Notes under the pieces: model-generated | Database searches by the model: none | Told to the model about the DNA's origin: nothing | The model's input: only the letters and a program-made list of their open reading frames with translations | Shown: positions 10,533 through 22,200 of the stretch, one piece after another | Layout: each line of letters opens with the position of its first letter | Position numbering within the stretch: position 1 is the stretch's first letter | NCBI RefSeq assembly: GCF_050003625.1 | Contig: NC_134400.1 | Coordinates: forward strand, 43,882,557 to 43,946,556 | Length of the DNA: 64,000 bases | Direction: 5' to 3' | Source: Haematobia irritans | Lineage: Eukaryota > Arthropoda > Insecta > Diptera > Muscidae | Program-made: the position numbers and the translations under genes

Positions 10533-11195
10533 GTTGAAATCACGCTGACTTCCGAACGAAACAAGCTATCGACTTAAAACTTGGCACAAGTATTTGTTAT
10601 TGATGTAGGTCGGATTGTATTGCAAATGGGACATATCGGACCACGTTTAAAAACCGACCCCAGATTTAGATTGCGGAGGCTCTAGGAGGAGCAAATTCCA
10701 TCAGATCTGGGTGAAATTTGGTTCATGGTGTTAGTATATGACCTCTAACACCCATGCAAAAATTGGTCCATATAGGTCCATAATTATATATAGCCCCCAT
10801 ATAAACTGATCCCCAGATTTGGCTTTCGGAGCCCCTTTGAGGAGCAAGTTTCATCCGATTCAGTTGTAATTTTCTATGTTGTGTAACTATATGACCATTA
10901 ATAACAATGCAAAAATTTAAACATATTAGTCCATAATTATATATAGACCCCATACAGGTCGATCCCCAGATTTGACCTCCGGAGCCTATTGGAGGAGCAA
11001 ATTTCGTCCGATTTGGTTAGAATAATGTACATTATATTAGTATATGGTATCTAACCACTGGTCCATATCGGTCTATAATTATATATAGCCCCCATATAAG
11101 CCGATCCCCAGATTTGACATCGGGAGCCTCTTGGAAGAGTATATTTCTTGGACACGCAAATTTCATCCGATTCGGCTGAAATTTGGTACGTTTTT

Positions 11196-12400
11196 ATACC
11201 CTCCACCATAGGATGGGGGTATATTAACTTTGTCATTCCGTTTGTAACACATCGAAGTATTGCTCTAAGACCCCATAAAGTATATATATTCTGGTTCGTG
11301 GTGAAATTCTGAGTCGATTTGAGCATGTCCGTCCGTCCGTCTGTTGAAATCACGCTAACTACCGAACGAAACAAGCTATCGACTTTAAATTTGGCATAAG
11401 TAGTTTTTATTAATGATAGGTCGGATGGTACTGCACATGGGCCATATCGGACCACTTTTATGTATAGCCCCCATATAAACCGACCCCCAGATTTGGCTTG
11501 CAGAGCCTCTTGGAGGAGCAAAATTCATCCGATCAGCTTGAAATTTGGTATGTGGTGTTAGTATATGGTCTATAATAACCATGTAAAAATTGGTCTATAT
11601 CGGTCCATAATTATATATAGCCCCATATAAACCGATCCTCCGGAGCCTCTTAGATTAGCAAAATTCATCCGATCCGGTTGAAATTTGGTACGTGTTGTTA
11701 GTATATGGCCGCTAACAGCCATGCAAAAATTGGTCCATATCGGTCTATAGTTATATATAGCCAATGGCCAATAACACAAAAATTGGTCCATATCGCCAAA
11801 AATAATCTACCAAAATTTTATTTCTATAGAAAATTTTGTCAAAATTTTATTTCTATAGAAAATTTTGTCAACATTTTATTTCTATAGAAAATTTTGTTAA
11901 AATTTTATTTCTATAGAAAATTTTATCAAAATTTTATTTCTATAGAAAATTTTGTCAAAATTTTATTTCTATAGAAAATTATGTCAAAATTTTATTTCTA
12001 TAGAAAATTTTGTTAAAATTTTATTTCTATAGAAAATTTTGTCAAAATTTTATTTCTATAGAAAATTTTGTTAAAATGTTATTGCTATAGAAAATTTTGT
12101 TAAAATGTTATTGCTATAGAAAATTATGTCAACATTTTATTTCTATAGAAAATGTTGTCGAACTGAATTACATACGTCTTTAATCGGCCTTTTTTTGGTT
12201 TAATATATCCCCCGTATGGACTAACTTACGATTTAGAAGACGGTGTTAAGGATATTTTAAGATACCTTGCCATCGGCAAGTGTTACCGCAACCCAAGTAA
12301 TTCGCTTGTGGATGACAGTCTTTAGTAGAAGTTTCTATGCAATCCATGGTGGAGGGTACATTAGATTCGGCCTGGCCGAACTTATGGCCGTATATACTTG
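11196..12400 (-). mobile_element. A3: complete family A element inserted in A2
   Basis: Begins ATACCCTCCACCATAGGAT (end2) and ends CGGCCGTATATACTTG-like sequence (end1, with GGCCTGGCC hairpin). TACCCTCCACCAT is present at both ends in inverted orientation. It interrupts the host monomer between GGTACG and TTAGTATATGG, flanked by T-runs. Contains one GTCC run, about three monomers (11430-11750), and minisatellite 11808-12165. Confidence 0.85.
11808..12165. repeat. 29-bp minisatellite of A3
   Basis: About twelve units TTTCTATAGAAAATTTTG(T/TT)CAAAATTTTA in nearly perfect phase. Confidence 0.9.
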
Positions 12401-12745
12401 TTTTAGTATATGGTGGCTAACAATCATGTTAATAGTGGTCCATATCGGTCCATAGTTATATACAGCCCTCAGAAAACTATTTACTTATTCCTGGATAAGC
12501 AAATTTAATTTGATCTTGGTACAATTTGGTACTAATCACACAAAAATTTGACCCTATAGGTTCATAATTGTATATAACCCCCCTATATAAATCGACACCC
12601 ATATTTCACTTCTGCCTCTCACTTCTGAATTACATAGGTTATTAATCTGCCTCTTTAGCCTAATACATACCCCAATTTATAAGTCGATGTTAAAGAGTTT
12701 TAAGATACCTTGCAATCGGCAGTGCCCGTCTGTCCATGTGTTGTT

Positions 12746-14085
12746 ATACCCTGCGCCACACTGTGGAACAGGGTATTATAAGTTAGTGCATATGTTTGTA
12801 ACACCCAGAAGGAGACGAGATAGACACATGGTGTCTTTGGCAATAATGCTCAGGGTGGGTCCCTGAGTCGATATAATCATGTCCGTCCGTCTGTCCGTCC
12901 GTCCGTCTGTCTGTGAACATATTTTTGTGATCAAAGTGTAGGTCGCAATTTAAGTCCAATCGCCTTCAAATTTGGCACATGTTCCTAATTTGGGTCAGAA
13001 TAGAACCCTATTGATTTTGGAAGAAATCGGTTCAGATTTAGATATAGCCCCCATATATATCTTTCACCCGATATGCACTAATATGGACCCAGCAGCCAGA
13101 GTTTTATACCGATTTGCTTGAAATTTTGTACAAACATAACACTTAGTCGTATAGTCAAGTGTGCAAAATTTGATTGAAATCGGTTCAGATTTAGATATAG
13201 CTCCCATATATACCTTTCGCCCGATATGGACTTATATGGCCCCAGAAGCCAGATTTTTGGCCGAATTTGGTTGAAATTTTGCACTAGGAGTACAATTAGT
13301 AGTATAATCAAGTGTGCAAAATATCATTGGAATCGGTTCAGATTTAGATATAGCTTCAATATATATCTTTCACCCGATATGGACTAATATGGTCCTCAAA
13401 ACCAGAGTTTTGGCCCAATTTGGTTGAAATTTTGCACAGGGAGTAGAATTAACATTGTAGGTATGCGTGCCAAATTTGGTTGAAATCGGTTCAGATTTGT
13501 ATATAGCTTTCGCCCGATTTACACTCGTATGACCACAGAGGCCAATTTTTAACTCCGATTTAGTTAAAATTTTGCACAGGCAGTAGAATTAACATTGTTG
13601 CTATGCGTGCCAAATTTGGTTGAAATCGGTTCAGATTTAGATATAGCTCCCATATATATGTTTTTCTGATTTCGACAAAAATGGCCAAAATACCAACATT
13701 TTCCTTGTAAAATCGCCACTGCTTAGTCGAAAAGTTGTAAAAATGACTCTAATTTTCCTAAACTTCTAATACATATATATCGAGCGATAAATCATAAATA
13801 AACTTTTGCGAAGTTTCCTTAAAATTGCTTCAGATTTAAATGTTTCCCATATTTTTTTTTATGTTCCACCCAAGTGCATTAGCCGACTTAAATTTTAAGT
13901 CTATAGATTTTGTAGAAGTCTATCAAATTCTGTCCAGATCGAGTGATATTTAAACGTATGTATTTGGGACAAACCTTTATATATAGCACCCAACGGATGT
14001 GATATGGTATCGAAAATTTGGATCTACAAAGTGGTGCAGGGTATAATATAGTCGGCCCCGCCCGACTTTAGACTTTCCTTACTTG
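12746..14085 (-). mobile_element. B2: family B element inserted in a C element
   Basis: end2 ATACCCTGCGCCACACTGTGG; end1 GTGGTGCAGGGTAT...GTCGGCCCCGCCCGAC...TTACTTG. Both ends carry TGC where B1 carries TTC, and one G/A difference remains between them. Contains a (GTCY)n at about 12880-12915 and about four ~153-bp monomers. Inserted between GTTGTT and TGTCGAATG of the host C sequence, again at Ts. Confidence 0.8.
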
Positions 14086-14215
14086 TTTGTCGAATGATTC
14101 CGGTCGCAATTATTAACAGATTTTGATGAAATTTGGTACATGATGTTTTTTTGGCACCAGGACAAAGGCTATTGAATTTGGAAAAAATCAAATTTAGAAA
14201 AAGCTGACATATATA

Positions 14216-14639
14216 CACTGAAAAAAATATTGTCGTCAGGTCAAAGATTTCATGTCTTTAAAACACGAATGCACATTTTGCTTAGCATAGAAGACGTATT
14301 TCTCTAATATAAAGTTTTTTCCCTTGTCCAAAACTCGACAAACTTTTCAATGAAGTCGTGTTGTCCTTTTAATTAAGCGATTTGACTTACAAATGGGTAT
14401 CATAATATGACTTTGAATTTGACTTTAAAGGACTTTGATAGCATATGAAGAAAAAAAGCTGAAAAAATGAAAAATTAAAATTTGCTTCCTAGAAGCAAGT
14501 AAACAAAACCCAAATTTAAAAAAGAATTGTGTCTTAAACTATCTTTACTTGTATTCTCCGCTTCTTTGGCTCGGAATCAATAACAAAATTTTTAAAGTAA
14601 AGACAAAATCTTTGGAACCGGGCATGCATTTTTCCAGTG
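14216..14639. mobile_element. MITE with CACTGAAAAA / CCAGTG ends and TA duplication
   Basis: Starts CACTGAAAAAAATATTGTCG and ends CATTTTTCCAGTG, flanked by TA at 14214-14215 and 14640-14641, inside the C fragment. Related copies or pieces: 54176-54676, 55746-55810, 56911-57556 and about 58070-58270. Shared inner words include TTTCATGTCTTTAAAA, AAGTTGACCTCAG and AAGAAGCGGAGAATACAAGT. Non-coding. Confidence 0.75.
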
Positions 14640-14782
14640 TATGTACCTCTTAAGTTTCTTCAATAAGATGATACGGTTTAATTTCCAAACCTATTTCAGT
14701 TACACCCTATATATGCTTATGTTTACTAATTCAGTAGGGGTGGTTTAGGGTATGATATTTTCGGCCGGCCCGACTTTCTACT

Positions 14783-16141
14783 TTATTCAGTTGAAGAGGG
14801 CTCACATAAAGAGGGCCACATCACATTCTCCTTGTAAAAGGTCGATTAGTAGTTCCTGGTTAGTAAAAAAGCCGATCTTCAGCAACATCAAAAGTCGATT
14901 AACCGATTTAACTGGTTTTTCAAAAAAATCAAAAGTCGATTTGGACTTTTATTTTTGGTCTATCATTCGTAAAGCCCCAAATATCGATTAATCGATATTC
15001 GACAAATCATATATCCCAAATCCTAATCTAAAACTCTAGCCAATGACAAATGCAGTAATCACTTGCTCATTGTGTGGCTTTGTGTTGGCTACTGTTTATT
15101 TTTCCCCCTTTGTGATAAAATTCATTTCTCGACAAGTACTTGTGACAAATTTCTTTGTTAAAATAATTATTTTTATAGATGGAAAAACCGCATAGCCAGT
15201 GAAATGTTTGTGGTTATAAAAACAAAAAAATAAAACAATAAAGAAAACAAAAATGGAAAAAAAAACTGTAACAAAACTTCACATTTTTAGACCTGATAAT
15301 GACATTAGTGGCATATTTTTAGGAATATTCAACATTCAGCACCAGTCAAGGCGATAGAAAAGAAACAAATTTGAAAACACCAAACAAACACAAGTGGTTG
15401 GTTGCTTGGATGGGTCTGAAATTTTGAGGATGGCATGGTGATGGCCAAGTCGCCGCCACATGTGTCTGACTGGTCCCCCTTAACAATGACACTGGTAGTA
15501 GCAGTCGGAATTGTTTATTTAACCCTCATGGTGATAAGGCTGGAAAAATTCAAAAAAAATTCTCTTTCTTCATGAAATTTGAGATGACCCAAACACTCAA
15601 CCTACCACATTGAAAATTACTTGAAAATGTGTGACTTTTTCTATTTTTGGGATACTAACAAGGTGACAAGTGGATTTCTGTTTGGGTGTCTGGAGATTTT
15701 GTCAAGGAGGACAAAAAAAAAACAGCGAGTTATGATAAAAAATAACAAAACGAAGGCCAAACACTCCAAGGAGTCCACATAAGTCTTTGTGGACCTTTGA
15801 AATATATTTTTTGCCTAAATTGATGGGCTACTGCCCGAGCATCACTTGAATTCAACTTAGAGAATATTTCCCAAAAATAACAAATGAATCATACCACAGC
15901 TCCCAGACTGTTACAGTGTCATAATAATTGGGAACAGTAGCCAATATCCTTTAGGATCCTAAGAATTATGACTTGTCTATAAAGAAAATACAGACACTAG
16001 TTATGTTCACTATGAAGTAAATTCCAGTTTTGGATTTTATTGATGGGTGGTCGTTTGACTTTTGATTCAGACATTGTGGACAGTCTGGAAACACTACTAC
16101 GAAATAGAGAAAGTTAATTGGGGCCGTCTGTGTGATATCCC
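14783..16141. other. No gene recognised
   Basis: Low-repeat AT-rich sequence without an ORF above about 80 codons. A 20-bp perfect palindrome sits at 14980-14999. Candidate host intergenic or intronic DNA. Confidence 0.5.
14980..14999. repeat. 20-bp perfect palindrome
   Basis: AATATCGATTAATCGATATT equals its own reverse complement. Two overlapping ATCGAT half-sites; further TCGATT words lie just upstream (14840-14940). Confidence 0.9.
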
Positions 16142-16143
16142 TA

Positions 16144-17440
16144 AAGGGTGATACGGTCAAAATTTGGTCAAGGGAAAACGCGTGTAAATCGGTGAAATCG
16201 TTTATTTAAAAATAAAATTAAATTTCTTTTTCAAGTTCAATTAGTATAAAATTCAGGAAAAATATTCAGTTAGGCCTTCGCTTTTCCAAATCCGAATTGC
16301 CGGGCCTCACGCTTGACACCTGCCATCAGATTTTGTACAGCCACCTTGTCCACCTTCTTCGCCGCAGAAAGCCAGTTTGCCTTGAACTGCTGCCCGTCCT
16401 TAGCAGTTTTTTTGGTCTTCTTTAGGTTCCGCTTGACAATAGCCCAGTATTTCTCAATTGGGCGGAGCTCTGGCGTGTTGGGAGGGTTCTTGTCCTTGGG
16501 AACCACCTGCACGTTGTTGGCGGCGTACCACTCCATGGCCTTTTTACCGTAATGGCAAGATGCCAAATCCGGCCAAAACAGTACGGAACAACCGTGTTTC
16601 TTCAGGAAAGGCAGCAGACGTTTATTCAAACACTCTTTCACGTAAATTTCTTGGTTGACAGTCCCGGAAGCTATGAAAATGCTGCTTTTCAAGCCACAGG
16701 TACAGATGGCTTGCCAAACCAGATATTTCTTTGCGAACTTTGACAGTTTTATGTGCTTGAAAAATATCTGCTACCTTTCCCCTTCCTTTTGAGGTATAAA
16801 ACTCCTGTCCCGGAAGCTGCTTGTAGTCGGCTTTGACGTAGGTTTCGTCGTCCAATACCACGCAGTCAAACTTCGTCAGCATCGTCGTGTACAGCCTCCA
16901 GGATCGCGCTTTGGCCGTCGTATTTTGTTTATCATTGCGATTTGGAGTCACTACCTTCATGTAAGTCGATAGTCCGGCTCGTTTTTTGGCTCGATGCACG
17001 GTTGTAGACGATACACCCAGCTTATTTGCGGCATCTCGGAGAGAGAGGTTAGGGTTTGGCTTGAAACTACCGGCAACTCTCTTTGTCGTCTCAGCGGCTT
17101 CCGGTTTTCGATTTCCCCCCGATCCAGACTTCCTGGCTCTCGCAAACGTTCCCCAAACACTTTAATTACATTTGTAACGGTTGATTTGGCAACTTTTAGC
17201 AATTTTGCCAGCTTTGCGTGCGAGTAGCTCGGATTTTCGTGATGCGCGAGCAAAATTTTGATACGCTGCTCTTTTTGCTTGGACGGCATTTTGACAACTG
17301 AAGAGAAAATTCCAAAATTAAAATAGGAACAACATTCTACACACACACCTTCAAAATGAGGGGTGTTCAGGTTTTTTAAATGCAAAATTGAAAGAAATAC
17401 GTCAAGTTTATATTGACCAAATTTTTACCGTATCACCCTT
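16144..17440 (-). mobile_element. DD37E (ITmD37E-like) transposon, copy 1
   Basis: 28-bp terminal inverted repeats with one mismatch: AAGGGTGATACGGT then (C or A)AAAATTTGGTCAA. Flanked by TA at 16142-16143 and 17441-17442. Length 1297 bp. It holds one reverse-strand transposase with frameshifts and sits between unrelated sequence and B end1 fragments. Confidence 0.9.
16270..17289 (-). pseudogene. DD37E Tc1/mariner-type transposase, frameshifted
   Basis: The start is the ATG at 17289 (MPSKQKEQRIK); the stop is at 16270-16272. The intact size would be about 340 residues, usual for the superfamily. Order: N-terminal helix-turn-helix (SYSHAKLAKLLKVAKSTV), linker, then catalytic DDETYVKADY (first Asp), FWPDLASCHYGKK (second Asp) and ELRPIEKYWAIVK (Glu). 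I count 37 residues between the second Asp and the Glu, the DD37E signature. Two net frameshifts are visible: near 17145 after FGERL, and near 16758, where copy 2 has one A fewer. All three catalytic residues remain encoded. Likely dead, but recently so. Confidence 0.9.
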
Positions 17441-17442
17441 TA

Positions 17443-17771
17443 TATTCTAATTAGTATATATCGACCTATAAATCATAAATGCAGATTTGCTAAATTTTAT
17501 GCAATTTAAATATTTCCGATATTTTTTACTAATATTGTGGTCCGTCCCGGTCATCAAGCAATTTAAATTTTTAGTCCAGACATTTTGTGAAAGTTTAAAA
17601 AATGTTTTCAATATCGGTTCATATTTAAATATTTGTATATGGGAATATAAACCTTTATGTAGTTCCTAACAAATTTGAAGGTGTTAAGATGGTATCAAAA
17701 ATATTGATATACATTGTGGTGAAGGGTATAATATAGTCGGCCCCGCCCGACTTTAGACTCTCCTTACTTGT
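17443..17771 (-). mobile_element. Family B end1 fragment
   Basis: Ends GTGGTGAAGGGTATAATATAG then TCGGCCCCGCCCGACTTTAG and CCTTACTTG. The left part is degraded relative to B2. The DD37E copy 1 abuts it, so that transposon probably inserted into this B remnant. Confidence 0.65.
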
Positions 17772-18010
17772 TTTTTACTAGCATAGTGTACCATCCCAGG
17801 GCATTAGCCGACTTAAATTTTAAGTCTATAGATTATAAATTTTGTTCAGATGGAGTCAGATTTAAATGTATGTATTTGGGACAAAAACCTTTATATATAG
17901 CACCCAACAAATTTGACGAATTTGATATAGTATCAAAAATGTGGACTTACAAAGGGGTGCAGGGTATAACATTGTCGGCCCCGCCCGACTTTAGACTGTC
18001 CTTACTTGTT
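17772..18010 (-). mobile_element. Second family B end1 fragment
   Basis: Homologous to the last 240 bp of B2: ATTAGCCGACTTAAATTTTAAG, CCTTTATATATAGCACCCAAC, GTGCAGGGTATAAC and the GC hairpin, ending CCTTACTTG. Two end1 pieces follow one another directly. Confidence 0.75.
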
Positions 18011-18046
18011 TCTATTAAATTCACGTTCAAATAAAATCCAGTTTAA

Positions 18047-19682
18047 ACAAGTATAAACGGCCATAAATTCGGCCAGGCCGAATCTTATGTACCCTCCACC
18101 ATGGATTGCGTAGAAACTTCTACGAAAGACTGTTATACACAATCGAATTACTTCGGTTGTGGTATCTTAAATCGTTTTCTAAAATGTGAGTTAGTCCACA
18201 CGTGGTATATATTAGACAAAAAGGTCTGTAAGTCTACAAATAATTACGAATCGATATGGACTTTTGCACGGTACGTAGGGAGCCAGAATTGAAATATGGG
18301 GGTCGCTTATATGGGGGCTATATACAATTATGAACTTGATATGGACCAATTTTTGTGTGATTGGGGATCGATTTATCTGAGGGCTATATATAACTATAGA
18401 CCGATATGGACCTAGTTAGGCATGGTTGTTAACGGCCATATACTAGCACAATGTACCAAATTTCAACTGACTCGGAAGAAATTTACTCCTCCAAGATCTC
18501 GGGATCGGTTTATATGGGGGCTATATATGATTATGGACTGATATGAACCAATTCATGTAAGGTTGTTGGATACCATATACTAACATCACGTACCAAATTT
18601 CATCAGAATCGGATGAATTTTGCTCTACCAAGGGGCTCCGGAGGTCAAATCTGGGGATCGGTTTATATGGGGGCTATATATAATTATGGACCGATTTCGA
18701 CCAATTTTTGCATGGGTGTTTGAGGCCATATATTAACACCACGTACCAAATATCAACTGAATCATATGAATTTTGGTCTTCCAAGAGGCTCCGGATGTCA
18801 AATCTGGCGATCGGTTTATATGGGTGCTATATATAATTAGGGACCGATGTGGACCAATTTTTGCATGGTCATTAGACACCATATACTAACACAATGTACC
18901 ATATTTCAGCCAGATCGGATGAAATTTGCTTCTCTTATAGGCTCCGAAAGCCAAATCGGGGGATCGGTTTATATGGGGGCTATATATAATTATGGACCGA
19001 TGTGGACCAATTTTTGCATGGTTGTTAAAGACCATATACTAACACAATGCACCAAATTTCAACCGGATCGGATGAAATTTGCATCTCTTAGAGGCTCCGC
19101 AAGCCAAATCTGGGGATCGGTTTATATGGGGGCTATATATAATTATGGACCGATGTGGACCAATTTTTGCATGGTTGTTAAAGACCATATACTAACACAA
19201 TGCACCAAATTTCAGCCAGATCGGATGAAATTTGCTTTTCTTAGAGGCTCCGAAAGCCAAATCGGTGGATCGGTTTCTATGATCGGTTTATATACAATTA
19301 TGGACCGATGTGGACCAATTTTTGCATGGTTGTTCGAGACCATATACTAACACCATCAGCAGGATCGGATGAAATTTGCTTCTCTTTGAGGCTCCGCAAG
19401 CAAATCTGGGGGTTCGTTTATATGGGTGCTATACGTAAAAGTGGACCGATATGGCCCATTTGCAATACCGTCCGACCTACATCAATAGCAACTACTTGTG
19501 CCAAGTTTCAAGTCGATAGCTTGTTTCGTTCGGAAGTTAGCGTGATTTCAACAGACGGACGGACGGACATGCTTAGATCGACTCAGAATTTCACCACGAC
19601 CCAGAATATATATACTTTATGGGGTCTTAGAGCAATATTTCGATGTGTATATTTACCCTCCTCCTATGGTGTAGGGTATAAA
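18047..19682 (+). mobile_element. A4: complete family A element without minisatellite
   Basis: end1 ACAAGTATAAACGGCC with hairpin TTCGGCCAGGCCGAA and TACCCTCCACCAT. About eight monomers 18360-19450, core in reverse near 19580-19610, end2 CCTATGGTGTAGGGTATAAAA. The end motifs differ at one base (TACCCTACACCAT at end2). The 29-bp minisatellite found in other copies is absent. Open frames of 167 and 136 codons are repeat by-products. Confidence 0.8.
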
Positions 19683-21345
19683 AATGTTTTTTTAATTCAA
19701 AAAAGAAAAAAACTTTAAAGCAAAGATAGACAATCAGCAAAATAAGTCTTAGTCTATATTTGAAGTGTTATCATCTTCAATCTAAAAGTTTAATATGTCA
19801 ATTAATTGAAGAACGATTTCCTTACATCAAAGGAAAATTTGCCTTAGATCAAAGGCACACAAGTTTAATTTTTTGAAACAAAGACTATAAACTTTTTTAA
19901 AAAAAAATCATTTATCTTTAATACCACGTAATTAGTTTTTCAGTGTGGGATCGAAGCACTGCGGGTTGGTCCCACCCGGTTTTCTACTTTACTCTTTTGT
20001 TTTTAGATTTTTATTAGGTCGGATAATTCTTCGCTTTTTGTTGGGCTCTTAGACGCACAAAAATTAGTATAAGAAAGATAATCTACATCGATATTTTATA
20101 TCGATTTTATATCATCGATATTATTCCTCCTCTTTCATAATCAGAGGAATGAAGAGGAGATATGATTACGTTTTTTTTTTTCAAATGTTCCGTACAGAAC
20201 CACATTCCTCTGGATCACCATATACTTAATTAATATATCATAAATTACCTGGTGAAAGTCATAATTTTACATTAACAACAAACTGTCATGTGAGTTCAGA
20301 ACAAGAGCATCTGTTAATTAGGAGCAGGCATTGGATAACAGAACATCTCTTAGTTGGAAAAATGTTCCTGCCCACCAAAATGAAAAAGACAACTAAAGGC
20401 AGAAGATCAGACTGACTTTAAGAACAGCCCATTTTGTTAAAACACATGTGTGGTTATGGCGGCACCTAATGAGTTCCCGATGAAGATCATATCTCCTACT
20501 TAGGTAATTAGAAACGAATGTGCCAAAAAAGGTGTATTTGATTAAGGAAACTAAGAAACGATGGACAGACAGACAGAGATCATTAAATAAATGAGCATAA
20601 GTTATAAAAACATAACATATAAATTATCAAAAAAAAAAAGCAACTTCAAATAATATCCTCTGAACAAAATGAATTATGATCTAGGGAATTCAAAAAAACC
20701 CCATGTCGATGATGTATGTTACGAATTTTTAATAAATTGTCTAAAATTTCCATTAGACTTAGTCGAAAAACATTTCCTATTTCCCCGGAGAGACTATTGG
20801 AAAAACAATGAACATTAACAAACAATAACCCCAAATATTTGCTAATTTAGAAAATGATTTAGAGCCTTTGGGTTTGCTGAATACTAGCTAACACCTTGGT
20901 GTCTATGGCAAGCTAATATGCACCTGCACCATTCTACGACCCAGCCTAATAATGGTCATTTGAATGCAGTTTTTTCGGTTATTTTTTAGTTTTTTTTTTT
21001 CATTTTTTGTTTTGTTTGTTTGAAAACATAACAAAGCCCACATTTACATGTTAAAAGGTGTGACATACACCTCTTGCCTAAATATTCTCATTAATATTTC
21101 ATTTCAGAGCTACGCGGGGTATGTTTTCAGTGATATGCTTGAATTAAAACGAAAGGCCCATTAAGTTTTATAAACTGCATCGAAAACTATAATGAATGGA
21201 ATTGAACTATGGTATTGAAAAATGGAAATAGGAAAAATCTGATACCTATATTATGACTTTTGCCGCTTGTGCTAAAATTAATAATATCAAATTTTAATTT
21301 TAGATTTTTGATCAAATTTCTGAATGAATAAAAAGTCCCCCCTAT
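19683..21345. other. No gene recognised; possible degenerate MITE at left
   Basis: 19690-19945 is rich in AAATTTGCCTTAGATC-like words and ends TTTTTCAGTGTGGG, resembling the CACTGAAAAA MITE end. From 19950 to 21345 nothing is recognised. A near-hairpin CTCCTCTTTCAT...ATGAAGAGGAG lies at about 20129-20161. Confidence 0.45.
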
Positions 21346-21349
21346 TAGA

Positions 21350-21900
21350 AAATTTTCTCAAAATTTTATTCTTTATAGAAAGTTTTGTAAAATGTTTATT
21401 TATGTAGAAAAATTTGTCAAAATTTTATTCCTATAAAAAAAAACTTTGTCAAAAAAAGTTTTGTCAAAATTTTATTTTTATACATATTTTTTTCAAAATT
21501 TTATTTCAGTAGAAAACAATTTTATTTCTATAGAAAATGTATTTCTTTGTATTTCTATAAAATATTTTTTTTTTTATTTTTTTTTTTTAATTTTTTTTAA
21601 ATAGAAAATTTTGTCAAAATTTTATTTCTATAGAAAATTTTCTCAAAATGTTATTTCTATAGAAAATTTTCCCAAAATGTTATTTCTATAGAAAATTTTC
21701 CCAAAATGTTATTTCTATAGACAATTTTGTCAAAATTTTATTTTTATAGAAAATTTTCTCAAAATTTTATTTTTATAGAAAATTTTCCCAAAATGTTATT
21801 TATATAGAAAATTTTGTCAAACCTTTATTTCTATAGAAAATTTTGACACGATTTGCTATAGAAAGAAAAATTTCTCAAAATTTTCTATTAAAATAAAATT
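21350..21900. repeat. 29-bp minisatellite, degenerate
   Basis: About 15-18 units of the TTTCTATAGAAAATTTTG/TCAAAATTTTA type without attached A-family ends. The middle (21560-21600) is a T-rich low-complexity tract. Confidence 0.85.
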
Positions 21901-21950
21901 GTTTTTTATTCTCGAAATACATACTTGACACAAATTTCTCTAGAAATACA

Positions 21951-22200
21951 TACACAGAAAAAATTTTTACGAAAATTTTTCCAATTAAAGTCTTAATTGA
22001 GTTTTCATATATATTCAATTAAAAATTTAATTGATACAACAAATTTTGTAATTAAAACAAAAATCAATCACAAAAATTAATAGTATCAATTAATTTTTTA
22101 ATTGACTTTCAATTAATTTTTTAATTGATACTATCATTTCTGTGATTGAGGACATTTCAAATAATTTCGTGATTGAATCGGGAAAAAATTTTTGTGTGTA
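21951..22200. mobile_element. 250-bp MITE with TACACA...TGTGTA ends
   Basis: Left end TACACAGAAAAAATTTTT; reverse complement of the right end TACACACAAAAATTTTTTCC. The interior is built of inverted AATTAATT-type words (ATCAATTAATTTTTTAATTGA) that could fold back. Non-coding. Confidence 0.65.

Larger units (their letters stand above)
12716..14782 (-). mobile_element. Family C element fragment hosting B2 and a MITE
   Basis: The left part GTGCCCGTCTGTCCATGTG matches the C element at 24350-24370. After B2 the sequence resumes with GATTCCGGTCGCAATTATTA, as at 24390. The right end reads GGTTTAGGGTATGATATTTTC and CGGCCGGCCCGACTTTCTA, the C end1. end2 is missing. Non-coding. Confidence 0.75.
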
